27,385 bases of DNA, taken from NCBI GenBank assembly GCA_003184365.1, contig NKYR01000227.1, positions 1,944-29,328 of the forward strand, in the 5' to 3' direction. Under the pieces are notes generated by a model, which saw nothing but the letters and a program-made list of their open reading frames with translations, was not told the DNA's origin and ran no database searches. Below, piece after piece: positions 9,225-17,721 of the stretch; the first letter of the stretch is position 1, and the number at the start of each line of letters is the position of its first letter. A program made the translations under genes and the position numbers. Source of the stretch: Evernia prunastri. Its lineage: Eukaryota; Ascomycota; Lecanoromycetes; Lecanorales; Parmeliaceae.

Positions 9225-10504
9225 GTGCTTGCACTCTCTCTAACCAATGAATCGCTGAAGACGTCACCTCAGTACTGCCTCCCCCATTCTCGCACCTGCT
9301 GCCTGCTCCTCTCCAACAGCCTCAATCGCCGATCTCCGGCCATCACCGCTTGTTCTCCATTCATCTGCCTCACACCCTGCGGCACACGCTGGCGCAGTCT
9401 CTCGACCCTTGTTGCCTTGTATTCAATCCATATCCTATTCCGGCCAAGTCTTCACTGCGCCCCTCGGAGATATCCAAATATCGAGCCACGTCAGCTGCAG
9501 TTGCCTAGGCCTTACGCGCCGGGACTTCTGCAACAGATCAGAGGCATTACATCCTCTCCGATCCACAGCAAAAAGCGAGATCATCGTCTCAAGGCCACGT
9601 CACCAGAATGAGGCGTAGCCAGGCAGACCACGCATAGAGCACTGTCGATCAAGGCGAGCACACCATCTTTTGACTTCATTCCTTGATTTTGGCTCACCCC
9701 CACGGCTCGGCTTTATGCTCAGCCCGCCCCCCCTCCTTCTTCATGCTATGTCACCCGATCACGGCCAAGGGGCGATCCCTGTCCACACAGCAAGGCAGAC
9801 GTGTGGGGAGGCATTTCTTTCATTGGCCGTGTGACAGCCGTCTTCGGGCCAGACAGTTGCTTCGCCCTGGAATGCTCGCCGCAAGCTGAAATTTCCCACC
9901 AATGTCGTCGCAGAGTCGCAGATCAGCTGAGCGGTGGTGAAACAGTGGCTGACACAGGAAGGCCGAGGCAGAAAGGTCCAGACCGGCAGATCCGAACGAT
10001 GAGGCGCTCCAGCATGGTCGAAAAAGGAATCATCTCCGGGCGTTGAGAGCGGAGCTGAGCTGCAGCGCGGGCGACAAGATACGAGGTAGCGAATGAAAGG
10101 GTTCGCCTTTATCGCTAGCTTCAGCCGTAGGTGAAATTGGGCAGGTCAGAAGCTGGCGAGGGTGAGGAGTGCAGCAAAGTGATACCGAAGGGAAAGGTCA
10201 TCAGCAAAATGCCTCATGCAAAAGTCAAAGCATAACGATCGGCGATGGTTGGCAGAAGCCAGTTAGGCAGCCCGGGAAGGAGGGGCTGCGCAGACCCTTG
10301 CAATACGAGAAGGAGTGAGGAGACGGCAGGGAGATGTGGAAGAAAGTTGAAGAGGAAAGTGGGAAAACAGCGAGGGGTGCAGGTCTTTATACCTTGAGAA
10401 AGCGGCGGGTAGGGCGATGCCAGGCGCCTTGCCCGAAGAGGCCACGCCAAACCCGAAAGGGCGGCGCTTAGCCTGGAAACAGGAAAGGGCGGGCATTTCA
10501 CCAG
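9225..10504. other. GC-rich non-coding stretch upstream of the chromodomain gene
   Basis: About 1.3 kb without a supported gene. 9270-9460 is pyrimidine-rich on the plus strand, like fungal 5' leaders, and several frames of 70-130 codons are open, but none has an ATG-led product with a recognisable domain. It ends abruptly at about 10505 against AT-rich sequence, so a plus-strand gene whose leader lies here may have lost its body. Confidence 0.4.
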
Positions 10505-11340
10505 GACGCAGATTATTTATAGAAGAGATAATCAAATCAGATATTACGAATTGAAAATCTATTATAATGTAAGAATATAAAATACGTAAATTAGACGTCT
10601 ATTATATACGAGTAGCGCAAGCAAAATTAAATAAATAAAAATAATTATTGAAAGAAAAAAGAGTTGAGAAAAATAATAACTTTTATAGACGAAAAGTACG
10701 TTAGTTATTTGATAATAATTATATAATCGCGACGATAACGTTTACCACGCGTCGACGTAACTTACGTATATAATAATAATCAATATTAACAATAATTACA
10801 GACTTTATATTAACTACGTCTTTATATTTAAGCTTTTTTAAGAATATAACGCGTATATCTAACGTAGTAATATATAAATTTGATATATTATTCGATATTT
10901 TTCAGTATCTTAAAAAAAACTCTTTCTCTTATATTCTCTCTAAAGTTTAAAGAATTTTAATAAGTCTATTTAACATTAACAATAAATTCGAGAACGAATT
11001 TTTGAAGAAAGAAGATTATATTAGTCGCAGATCAAAAAGAGATAGTAGAGTATATATTCGTCTAAGTCGCGAATGCTTGATATACGAATATTAAGCAATT
11101 ACTTAACGAAGAAGCTTAAGAAGCGTATATTCTCGTGTTTTTAATTTTTCTTTCTTAACAATTAATCTTATCATCTAGATATACATACTATATATATATA
11201 TTCTACTAAATCCATATTACTATACAATTCTAGTCTAACTTCTATACTTCTATTATATAAGTTAGTCTAACAATAGTCTTCTCGTTATTTTCGATTATAA
11301 TATAAATATTATTAATTAATTTCGTAATTGTAATCGTTTG
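10505..11340. repeat. AT-rich, RIP-like degenerate repeat block (left part)
   Basis: From about 10505 the composition switches within a few bases from GC-rich to strongly AT-rich, with many TA dinucleotides and no frame longer than about 60 codons. This is the signature of RIP, which converts C to T in CA contexts of duplicated DNA. A stretch near 11045-11115 (gtagagtatata, then aagcaattacttaacgaag) faintly resembles the end of a Copia RNase H region (EYI.., QLLNE), but stops interrupt it. Confidence 0.7.
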
Positions 11341-11483
11341 TTATGTTGAAAGTGCACTCAGCACCTAGTGGTTTCAGGGTCTAGCCCTATGGTCTTGGCA
11401 TCAGAGTTTTCTTTCCACCGTGTACATTACCTATTACACTCCTTAGATTCTTCATACATGCCTACTGCGCACCTCGTTTCTCA
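11341..11483 (+). repeat. 5' LTR (apparently lacking its upstream part)
   Basis: This 143-bp copy matches 12422-12564. Compared with the 309-bp 3' LTR it lacks the first 166 bp (the U3 promoter part). Its left end falls about 15 bp downstream of the TATATAA-like sequence of the 3' LTR, close to where transcription would start. Confidence 0.65.
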
Positions 11484-11486
11484 ACA

Positions 11487-11498
11487 GGTTATGAGCCC
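11487..11498 (+). other. Primer-binding site, half initiator tRNA-Met type
   Basis: The 12 bases ggttatgagccc are the reverse complement of GGGCTCATAACC, the anticodon stem-loop of eukaryotic initiator tRNA-Met. They lie just downstream of the LTR end, the expected position. Confidence 0.7.
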
Positions 11499-11830
11499 GG
11501 TTAGCGTCACTGAAGGGTCTCCTGTAGTCAAGGTACTACAGCCGCTTCTTAGGAAGAGTAGGATAAAGACGAGGAGATCTACATACCGGCAAGAAGGTCC
11601 CTGGATCCTTGATATCCGGACATACGAAGGGAGGAACCTAGGAGACTTCCATCGCTGAGGCGAAAAGATCCTGGATCATGAGGATCCAGAGCAAGTAGCT
11701 AGAAGACTTGCAGTAGGAAAACTACGAGACCTACACAACTTCGCTTCAAGAGGAAGCAGCAAGGAAACTAGGAGACTTGCACCACCACATACAAACCTTG
11801 ACATCAGTTGACCTCAACACAATTCACCCC

Positions 11831-12148
11831 GAGCACGAGTCGACAGCAAGCCTGCTTCAAAGGCAACGACACTCAGAGCGAGAGTGAGCCTGCTTCAATG
11901 GCATGACATTAGTCGACGCTCACAGCCAACACATGAGCATAAGTCGACAGTGAACCTGCTTCAATAGTATGATATCAGTCGACCTCCACAGCCAACACAT
12001 GAGCACGAGTCGACAGTGAACCTGCTTCAAAGGCAATGACAGTCAGAGCGACAGTGAGCCTGCTTCAATGGCATGACATTGATCGACCTCCGCAGACAAC
12101 ACAGGAGCACGAGTCGACAGTGAGCCTGCTTCAATGGCACTCATTCGA
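11831..12148 (+). repeat. Internal tandem repeat of the LTR element (104/66/104-bp units)
   Basis: Units begin at 11831, 11935, 12001 and 12105, each with gagcacgagtcgacag or a close variant, followed by cctgcttcaa. Lengths are 104, 66, 104 and a partial 44 bp. The short unit lacks 38 bp found in the long ones. The sequence encodes no continuous product across units. Confidence 0.75.
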
Positions 12149-12255
12149 TTCTTCGGTCTACCTCAGAGATAGCTTTGTCACAAGTCAAGACAATTCAATG
12201 GTGACTCGTCAAGAGGTGGATCTACATAGGGAACTTGACATCAGGGGGAGCTAGA

Positions 12256-12564
12256 TGTCAAAGAAAGTGGTTATTTCTTTCTTGATACCACCTACGTCAT
12301 TAGCCAACCACCATGACACAATAGGAGGTGGATTCTACACGGTTCTTTGGAGTTTGGCTTTAATTCAAACACATTCGTTACTCCGACACCTNCAACTATC
12401 TGAGATTATATAATTCATCTATTATGTTGAAAGTGCACTCAGCACCTAGTGGTTTCAGGGTCTAGCCCTATGGTCTTGGCATTAGAGTTTTCTTTCCACC
12501 GTGTACATTACCTATTACACTCCTTAGATTCTTCATACATGCCTACTGCGCACCTCGTTTCTCA
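12256..12564 (+). repeat. 3' LTR, 309 bp
   Basis: It starts TGTCAAAG directly after a purine tract and ends CTCGTTTCTCA, giving TG..CA termini. A TATATAA-like sequence at about 12407-12413 would be its promoter. Bases 12422-12564 are shared with the 5' copy. One N (12392) lies in the U3 part. No target-site duplication is evident. Confidence 0.6.
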
Positions 12565-12880
12565 AAAATTAACACTAAGCTTTACGTTAAAACGCGTTTA
12601 AATCCTTCGCTATAAGTATTAATTAAAATCTCTTATCGAATATTTCGAAGAACGTTAAAAAAGTTAAGTAATATAATCTTTAATATAGATTAAGTAATTC
12701 TTATTTATAATTTTTACTTTCTATCGCGATAAGACTTTAGATATCGCGACGCGTTTTAAAGAATCTTAAATAAAAGCTTAAAGACTCTATTATTACTTGT
12801 CTGAGAGTTTGAAAAGATAATCGCGTTCGTGGTTGAATAATTTCAAAAATTAATTGTTGATCAAAATAGTTGTTTTTTAC
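12565..12880. repeat. AT-rich, RIP-like degenerate block (right part)
   Basis: The AT-rich, TA-rich composition resumes right after the LTR element, so 10505-11340 and 12565-12880 were probably one decayed repeat into which the element inserted. No frame or RNA is recognisable. Confidence 0.65.
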
Positions 12881-12900
12881 GTCCCCTAAGTACTACGATA

Positions 12901-13021
12901 GCACTACCGTAGCTATACGGTATCGGCCCCGCCATTATGTCGCTAAGGTATGTTTGGATGTAACGTCTTGGCACTACCGTAACTATACGGTACCGGGCCC
13001 CGCTATTGTTTTGCTAAGGTA
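12901..13021. repeat. Two-copy hairpin repeat (50 bp, 70-bp spacing)
   Basis: Copy 1 (12901-12950) and copy 2 (12971-13021) share gcactaccgta, ctatacggta and gctaaggta. In each, TACCGTA and TACGGTA flank a 4-base loop (GCTA at 12912-12915 in copy 1, ACTA in copy 2), a 7-bp stem. Copy 2 overlaps the end of the gene at 13003-13914. Confidence 0.75.
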
Positions 13022-13914
13022 CTAACGAGGGTGCGCGGCCCCGAAATCATTCTGTACTTGTAGGGAACTGCCTCACCCGGAGATCCCCACCAAAGTAAGC
13101 CATTTTTCCACGCTCCCCCTTTCGCATGTGCCCAGACATGCCTCCGCACCTCCTTTTTGCCCTCCTTAGAGTCATCAGGTCTCTCCACTAATGGCTCGAA
13201 GCAATCCAGCACCATTTCATTGCTCAACATCAAGACAAGCACCCACTCCAGTCCTTGGACCCTCTGCGCGAACCCTTGTGACATCGAGAGTAAAAGGGGA
13301 GCACTCTCTACCCCAAGCCACACATCGAGATCGATGGTCATACGCCTGAGACGAGGGAAATCTTGACCGACACTAAGAGTCTGTTTGGTGAAATATGTCA
13401 CCCATGGTCTGATCCGATTGTATGCTCTGGAGCCAAATTGGATCGCGATCTCTTGGATTGCCCCAGCTTGTGCGCAATCAGTGCCCCAGCGAAAGTTACT
13501 TGCAGTAGCGGCATCCGAGAAATGGAAACAGTTCCTGGAATAGAAAATGGGGCTAGCTTCAAAACGGATGATACGAGAAGTCTGAAGAAGTGATATTGAA
13601 ACCCCTGGGAGGAGAGGCCGTAAGGGTCGACGAAACTCTGGCTCTTCGTGAGCTTGATAATTGTGGATATGCTTTGTAACATGCTTTACGCAGCCTTCTT
13701 CGCTCAGAAAAACGAGCCCGCATAACATGCACTCGTACGGTATCGGACCTGTTCTTCTGTAGTCTCTGCGGGCGAAAATGTCACAGGGAATAAACATGCC
13801 CCCCTCCTGGATGAGTAGCAGTTGGTAGATCATGACGCGGATCTCCAAGGCGAGTTTAAAGAGAGGGCTGGCATTCACAGCTACCTCAAAAGCTGGTCTT
13901 TGCTGACGAGGCAT
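13003..13914 (-). CDS. F-box-like (2EXR-type) protein with embedded C2H2 zinc finger, 303 aa
   Basis: Single-exon frame from the ATG at 13914. Residues 14-34 (NASPLFKLALEIRVMIYQLLL) match the start of the fungal 2EXR/F-box-like domain, usually Leu-Pro-x-Glu-Ile-Arg-x-x-Ile-Tyr. The typical second motif follows at about 106-132: SISLLQTSRIIRFEASPIFY and then NCFHF. Between them Cys62-x2-Cys65-x12-His78-x3-His82 forms a perfect C2H2 finger (CMLCGLVF..), an insertion this family usually lacks. Family members are abundant in ascomycetes and mostly uncharacterised; an adaptor role is only by analogy with F-box proteins. The last codons (STLAKQ and TAG) lie inside copy 2 of the hairpin repeat, so the native C-terminus may have been replaced. 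Confidence 0.75.
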   Translation of the reverse strand: MPRQQRPAFEVAVNASPLFKLALEIRVMIYQLLLIQEGGMFIPCDIFARRDYRRTGPIPYECMLCGLVFLSEEGCVKHVTKHIHNYQAHEEPEFRRPLRPLLPGVSISLLQTSRIIRFEASPIFYSRNCFHFSDAATASNFRWGTDCAQAGAIQEIAIQFGSRAYNRIRPWVTYFTKQTLSVGQDFPRLRRMTIDLDVWLGVESAPLLLSMSQGFAQRVQGLEWVLVLMLSNEMVLDCFEPLVERPDDSKEGKKEVRRHVWAHAKGGAWKNGLLWWGSPGEAVPYKYRMISGPRTLVSTLAKQ

Positions 13915-13920
13915 GGTGGT

Positions 13921-14711
13921 GAGTAGATCCAGGACTGCTGAACGAACACCTCGATACGGAGAGCAGTGGGTGTTGGTGAGGAAATTTGAGCCGCAGCGTC
14001 TTACCCAAGCCTTGAGCGTCTTTGAAAGAACAAAGAATGAGCAGATGCGAGACTGCTGGAAGCTGTAAGAAAACTTCGAGTGGAATCGTAGAAGCTCGAG
14101 CCACGAGACTATCCCTGGAGATAGAAAGTGAGGTATTGCGCGTTGACGCTAGCAGTTGATGAAGAGGTCGTCTTTAACAATCTCAGACCCAGACTTAGGC
14201 TCAGACCCTGAGCAAAGATCATAGACACGACCAGACGATAAGATTGAATGAGAAATGGGAGAGTTTCCCACCGCAGACTGAGATCTTTGTGAGGGTGTAC
14301 AGAACAAATCTGACGAGTAGCCGCGATATTCATATACTTTTATCCGGCCCCCTAATATGTCAAGAGAGAATCTGAGAAGGATCAGATGTCATCTGTCCCC
14401 TGGTAATGGCGACACTCTATGAGCAGGTCACATGGAAGACTTAAGTCGAGGGTTTGGGGTGGTCCTCGAATTAGAATGACACCAGCCTAGAGTAGAGTAT
14501 GTCCTCAACGTAGCAGACTTTCAAGGCTAAAAATATTTGTGCTTCAAGCTTAGCATCTCGCTGCCGACAAAGAACTCGTCAACTCCCTACAATTCTGCCA
14601 ACCAGATCTATTCAGCAATCTACCAACCTCTAGCCACCATATCCGGCTTCATACTTACTACTGTCGACCTCGTCCTCCCTATCGAAACCATTTATCCTCC
14701 ATCTCCACACA
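13921..14711. other. Divergent promoter region with pyrimidine-rich Ypi1 leader
   Basis: The region between the minus-strand 2EXR gene and plus-strand Ypi1 carries both promoters. From about 14560 to 14711 the plus strand is rich in C and T, with many CTCC and CCATC runs, a usual composition for fungal 5' UTRs. Short frames here have no recognisable content. Confidence 0.45.
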
Positions 14712-15335
14712 ATGCCCCCTCCAATGCGCCAACAAAACCCCCCATCGCGCAATCATTCCACGACCACTACGACCGCCACAGCAACGCAAAACCTCACATC
14801 TACGCCCGTCCTCCGCCTACGAGCTACGGCTCCCTCACCTCAGAACAGGAGGCGGATACAATGGGCCGAAGACGTGGTCGATAACGAGGGGCTAGGGCGG
14901 AAACGATCCAAAGGTGTGTCTACTTGCGTCTATCTCCACCGCTGCCATATGACGGGGGGGAGGGGGGGGGGGAGAAGGCAAAATTCTCGAATAAAGGGCA
15001 TTGATTTCTGAGCGGTGAAACAAACAGTCTGCTGCATCTACCACGCCCCGCATCCCGTCGGCGAATCTTCTTCCGAATCCTCCTCCGACTCTTCCTCAGA
15101 CAGCGACTCCGGCGGCGATGACAGCGAAAGCGACGATGATGGTCGGGCACGGATGGGTGGGAAGGGGAAGGGAAAGAATAGGGGGCACGAGCATAATGAG
15201 CGGGGCGAAGGCTGTGGGCATGATCATGGTGATGAAGGAGGAGGGGGGAAGGCGAAAGGCAGGGCGAAGAGGAAGAAGAGTAGGAACGCTTATGAGACGT
15301 CGCCGAAAGTGAAGCTGGCGCAGGTCGAGTCGTGA
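14712..15335 (+). CDS. YPI1: Protein phosphatase 1 inhibitor, Ypi1/Inhibitor-3 family, two exons, 169 aa
   Basis: Exon 1 14712-14913, intron 14914-15027 (114 bp, GTGTGT..ACAG), exon 2 15028-15335. The spliced product carries the family signature across the junction: RRRIQWAEDVVDNEGLG (46-62), RKRSK, then VCCIYH with the Val codon split by the intron. RRIQW is the RVxF-type docking motif that binds the PP1 (Glc7) catalytic subunit. HPVGESSSESSSDSSSDSD follows, the usual acidic serine run. The C-terminus is Gly/Lys-rich with a His-containing part. In yeast Ypi1 is a nuclear regulator of Glc7. The start is the ATG after a pyrimidine-rich leader; another ATG four codons on is possible. The intron contains a G-run of 7 plus 11 (14953-14972). 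A 241-codon antisense frame is a shadow. Confidence 0.92.
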
Positions 15336-16303
15336 GAGTGGCAGCGAGGGGTCGATATGCATAAGGAAACGTTGGCAGAACGTGGGCAGGCGGCTCGAAA
15401 GAGGTTGTTGGCGATAAGCTTTGGCCACGACCTGGGTAGAAACGTAAGAAAGACTTCGCGTCTTGCTTTCTGGGCGTTCGATTCGTCGATAGGCCGGGAC
15501 ACCCTTTTGCCGTTCTCTGCGGATTAACGATTCTGGAGAAGCGGCTCCCTTTGACTATTTTGTCCCCTTGGCTTCTCCGTCCACCGTATCGCAGAAGCAG
15601 AAAGTTCAGGGAAGTATAGACCCACGGGCCATTAGTTTCTGACAACTCATGAATGTATGTACGATATCATCATACCTTGCTTATCATTGCGGCTGGTCTC
15701 GTGAGCTGCATAGAGGGACACTGTGCGCATTGCGCGGATCATTTCCATCTTCAAGCAGATAAGTAGGTAGGTAGAAAGAAAAGCACACGCGCATCTGACT
15801 ATTGTCAGACGAGATATTACCTTAAACTGCTTGACATTCCGTGGGGATTATGGTGACACTGATAAGCATTCATCGTTGAGGGATCTCCCCCGACGTACCC
15901 GGATGACTTGCAGCTAATTAAATCTTTAAGCCTTCGGCAGTGAAAAGCCCAATGCGGCAGGCGCTGAGCTTAGTTGGACGACCTCTACAAGCAGGGTCCG
16001 TGCTGGTTGGTTTAAGTTGGGTATGTGCGCCTTGGTGCTAATGCTCCTTAACATACGAGTACGTGCGAATCAAATGCTAGCAACTCTATACCGTACCTTA
16101 TCCTCTTACACCGACCGCATGACCATGACTCGACATACCTACCTACCTACCTACATACCCCAGCGAGATTATGCAACATGATTTCAAAAGATACAGCGCA
16201 AAGTGGCAAACCTATCAGACATGTAGAGAAGATAAGAAGTCATTGCATGATTATAGATCGTAATTGCACTCGCTATGCTCCATCAAGCCACATTCTTACA
16301 TTC
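15336..16303. other. Intergenic region with CTAC/GTAG microsatellites
   Basis: About 970 bp without a supported gene between Ypi1 and the protease 3' end. It contains a short gtaggtaggta run near 15765 and its complement, an (acct)n run, near 16138-16155. No RNA gene is recognised. Confidence 0.5.
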
Positions 16304-17601
16304 TTAAGTTGGTTTGGCGGCAAATCCGATCTCAGGCGTTGATCCCCCATTGAACACAACAAATTGAGACTTGAGGAAGATGTCGCCGTAGATGGCAAAG
16401 CCAATGCCGGCATCTGATTGAATGCCACCGAAGCACTCTGTAAGCGTGTTAGCATACGTCCGATAACAGATGCGTGCTGCCAACTTACCGCTGCCAGTTG
16501 CTGGGGCATAATTAATGTAAGAGCCTGGAACAACCGCCCTGTAGGTTCCGATGCCGAGCGTAATGCTTGGTAGAGTAGCAGAGCAAGGGAAGATGTACCC
16601 TCCTTGCGATGCACTGTTGGTAGCACCGGGAACCTTGGCATAGTAGGCCGAGACAGCTGCCGCTGGAAGATATAGAAGCGTGGTACCAGTGTCGGCGATG
16701 GCATCAATTGAGGAAGTGACGAACCTTCCAGAGCCGACAGCATAGCCGCTTCCGGTGAATTCCCAAAAGCCATTGGCGGTGTTCACAGCAGTGTAAGTGA
16801 TACCGCCAGTGTATTCGGAGGAATCAATATAGCCAAAGTTGTAGTTGCCGGGCTCACCTTTCTTCAAGTTTGCGGTGAAGACGGGAGCAGCAAGAGTGGG
16901 TATAGCATTTTCAAAGAACGTCGCCACCTGGTTTGGGCTCGCCGTGTTGATGCTATCAAATGCAAGGCCAAGCAGCCCATCGCTCGCGGTGTCAGACTGG
17001 AATTCTGCGCTGATCGATTCCGCTGCCTCGACAGCCTGGCTCGTCACGGTGGTACCACCAACTACGACTGTATCGATGTAGATGTTGCCTGATGCGCTAC
17101 TCCCATCGCCATACGAAATGCTCCACGTCTCTCCACTGTCTATTTTTCCGGATGTTGAGGGATTGTAGAGAGTATGGCCACTCTGCTCGCTTGCGGGAAG
17201 CTCGGTCGAGAACACCCATCTTTTCGAAGTTAGCACTTGCGAGTCTTTTGGCTACGGGTGCTTATAAGTGCGTCTTACAAGTCAGAAGATCCAGTGTCAA
17301 AGTCCAGATTCAAGGTCGTTCCACCAACGCTCACGGGGCACAGGTATTCAGCGTCGTATTCCTCCGGATCGGCGGTCACTGTACCATCATTGCTCGCAGC
17401 GGCGGCAGCAATGACAGCGGGTACCGGTTGACCATATTTGGCATAGGTTTTGGCCATGGCAGACGGACCGGACAGGATGAAGGGCTTTTGTACTGTCTGA
17501 TCGAGCTTGAAAGACGCGCCGCGCTTCTCCAGGTCAAGGGGGACAGCGGAAACAAGAGAGATGAGGGCCGAAGCCGCACCAAATGCTTTGATGAAGCTCA
17601 T
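16304..17601 (-). CDS. Secreted aspartic endopeptidase, penicillopepsin/aspergillopepsin type, 395 aa
   Basis: Exons 17601-17279, 17219-16489 and 16437-16304, with introns of 59 bp (GTAAGA, branch GCTAAC) and 51 bp (GTAAGT, branch GCTAAC, ACAG). The second intron has no stop in frame, but removal gives the family's usual Cys-Phe-Gly-Gly region. The preproprotein starts with a signal peptide (residues 1-20, hydrophobic to SAV), a propeptide with a dibasic KR at 26-27, then the mature enzyme. Catalytic aspartates: Asp102 in DFDTGSSDLWVF and Asp284 in IADTGTTLLYLP. The flap tyrosine is Tyr144 in SYGDGS. Length 395 matches the family (MEROPS A1). It would cleave proteins outside the cell at acid pH. 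The gene appears intact, and both introns sit at plausible family positions. Confidence 0.95.
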
Positions 17602-17711
17602 AATAGAAGTGGAGAGCTTGAATTTGACTGCGAAAGATGTCTTGTATTGGCGCAGTCCAGAGTTGTGCGTCGAAGGTTATCGATTGAAGCATTGTAAAGG
17701 GGGTGGAAGGC

Positions 17712-17720
17712 CTCTATATA
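17712..17720 (-). promoter_or_regulatory. TATA box of the aspartic protease gene
   Basis: On the minus strand CTATATAGA lies about 110 bp upstream of the ATG at 17601, a typical distance for an inducible secreted-enzyme gene. Confidence 0.55.
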
Positions 17721-17721
17721 G

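Larger units (their letters stand above)
11341..12564 (+). mobile_element. Non-autonomous LTR retrotransposon (TRIM/LARD-like), 1.2 kb, no protein
   Basis: A 143-bp sequence at 11341-11483 is repeated directly at 12422-12564 with one difference (C/T). Three bases after the first copy comes ggttatgagccc, a primer-binding site complementary to the anticodon arm of initiator tRNA-Met, the half-tRNA priming known for Drosophila copia and yeast Ty5. A purine tract cagggggag (12242-12250) precedes TGTCAAAG at 12256, the likely true start of the 3' LTR. The interior has no Gag or Pol frame, only a 96-codon ORF and tandem repeats, so it would need another element's proteins. It is not AT-rich, unlike its flanks, so it inserted after their decay or escaped mutation. 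An N at 12392 marks an assembly uncertainty. Confidence 0.75.

Noticed and set aside
14920..15645. 241-codon minus-strand ORF opposite the PP1 inhibitor gene
   Set aside because: It is antisense to the conserved Ypi1 exon 2, low in complexity and without a family. The plus-strand product has an exact signature across a splice junction.
16273..16773. 166-codon minus-strand ORF overlapping the protease
   Set aside because: It is an alternative frame of protease exons 2-3 and contains an unspliced intron; catalytic motifs are in the other frame.
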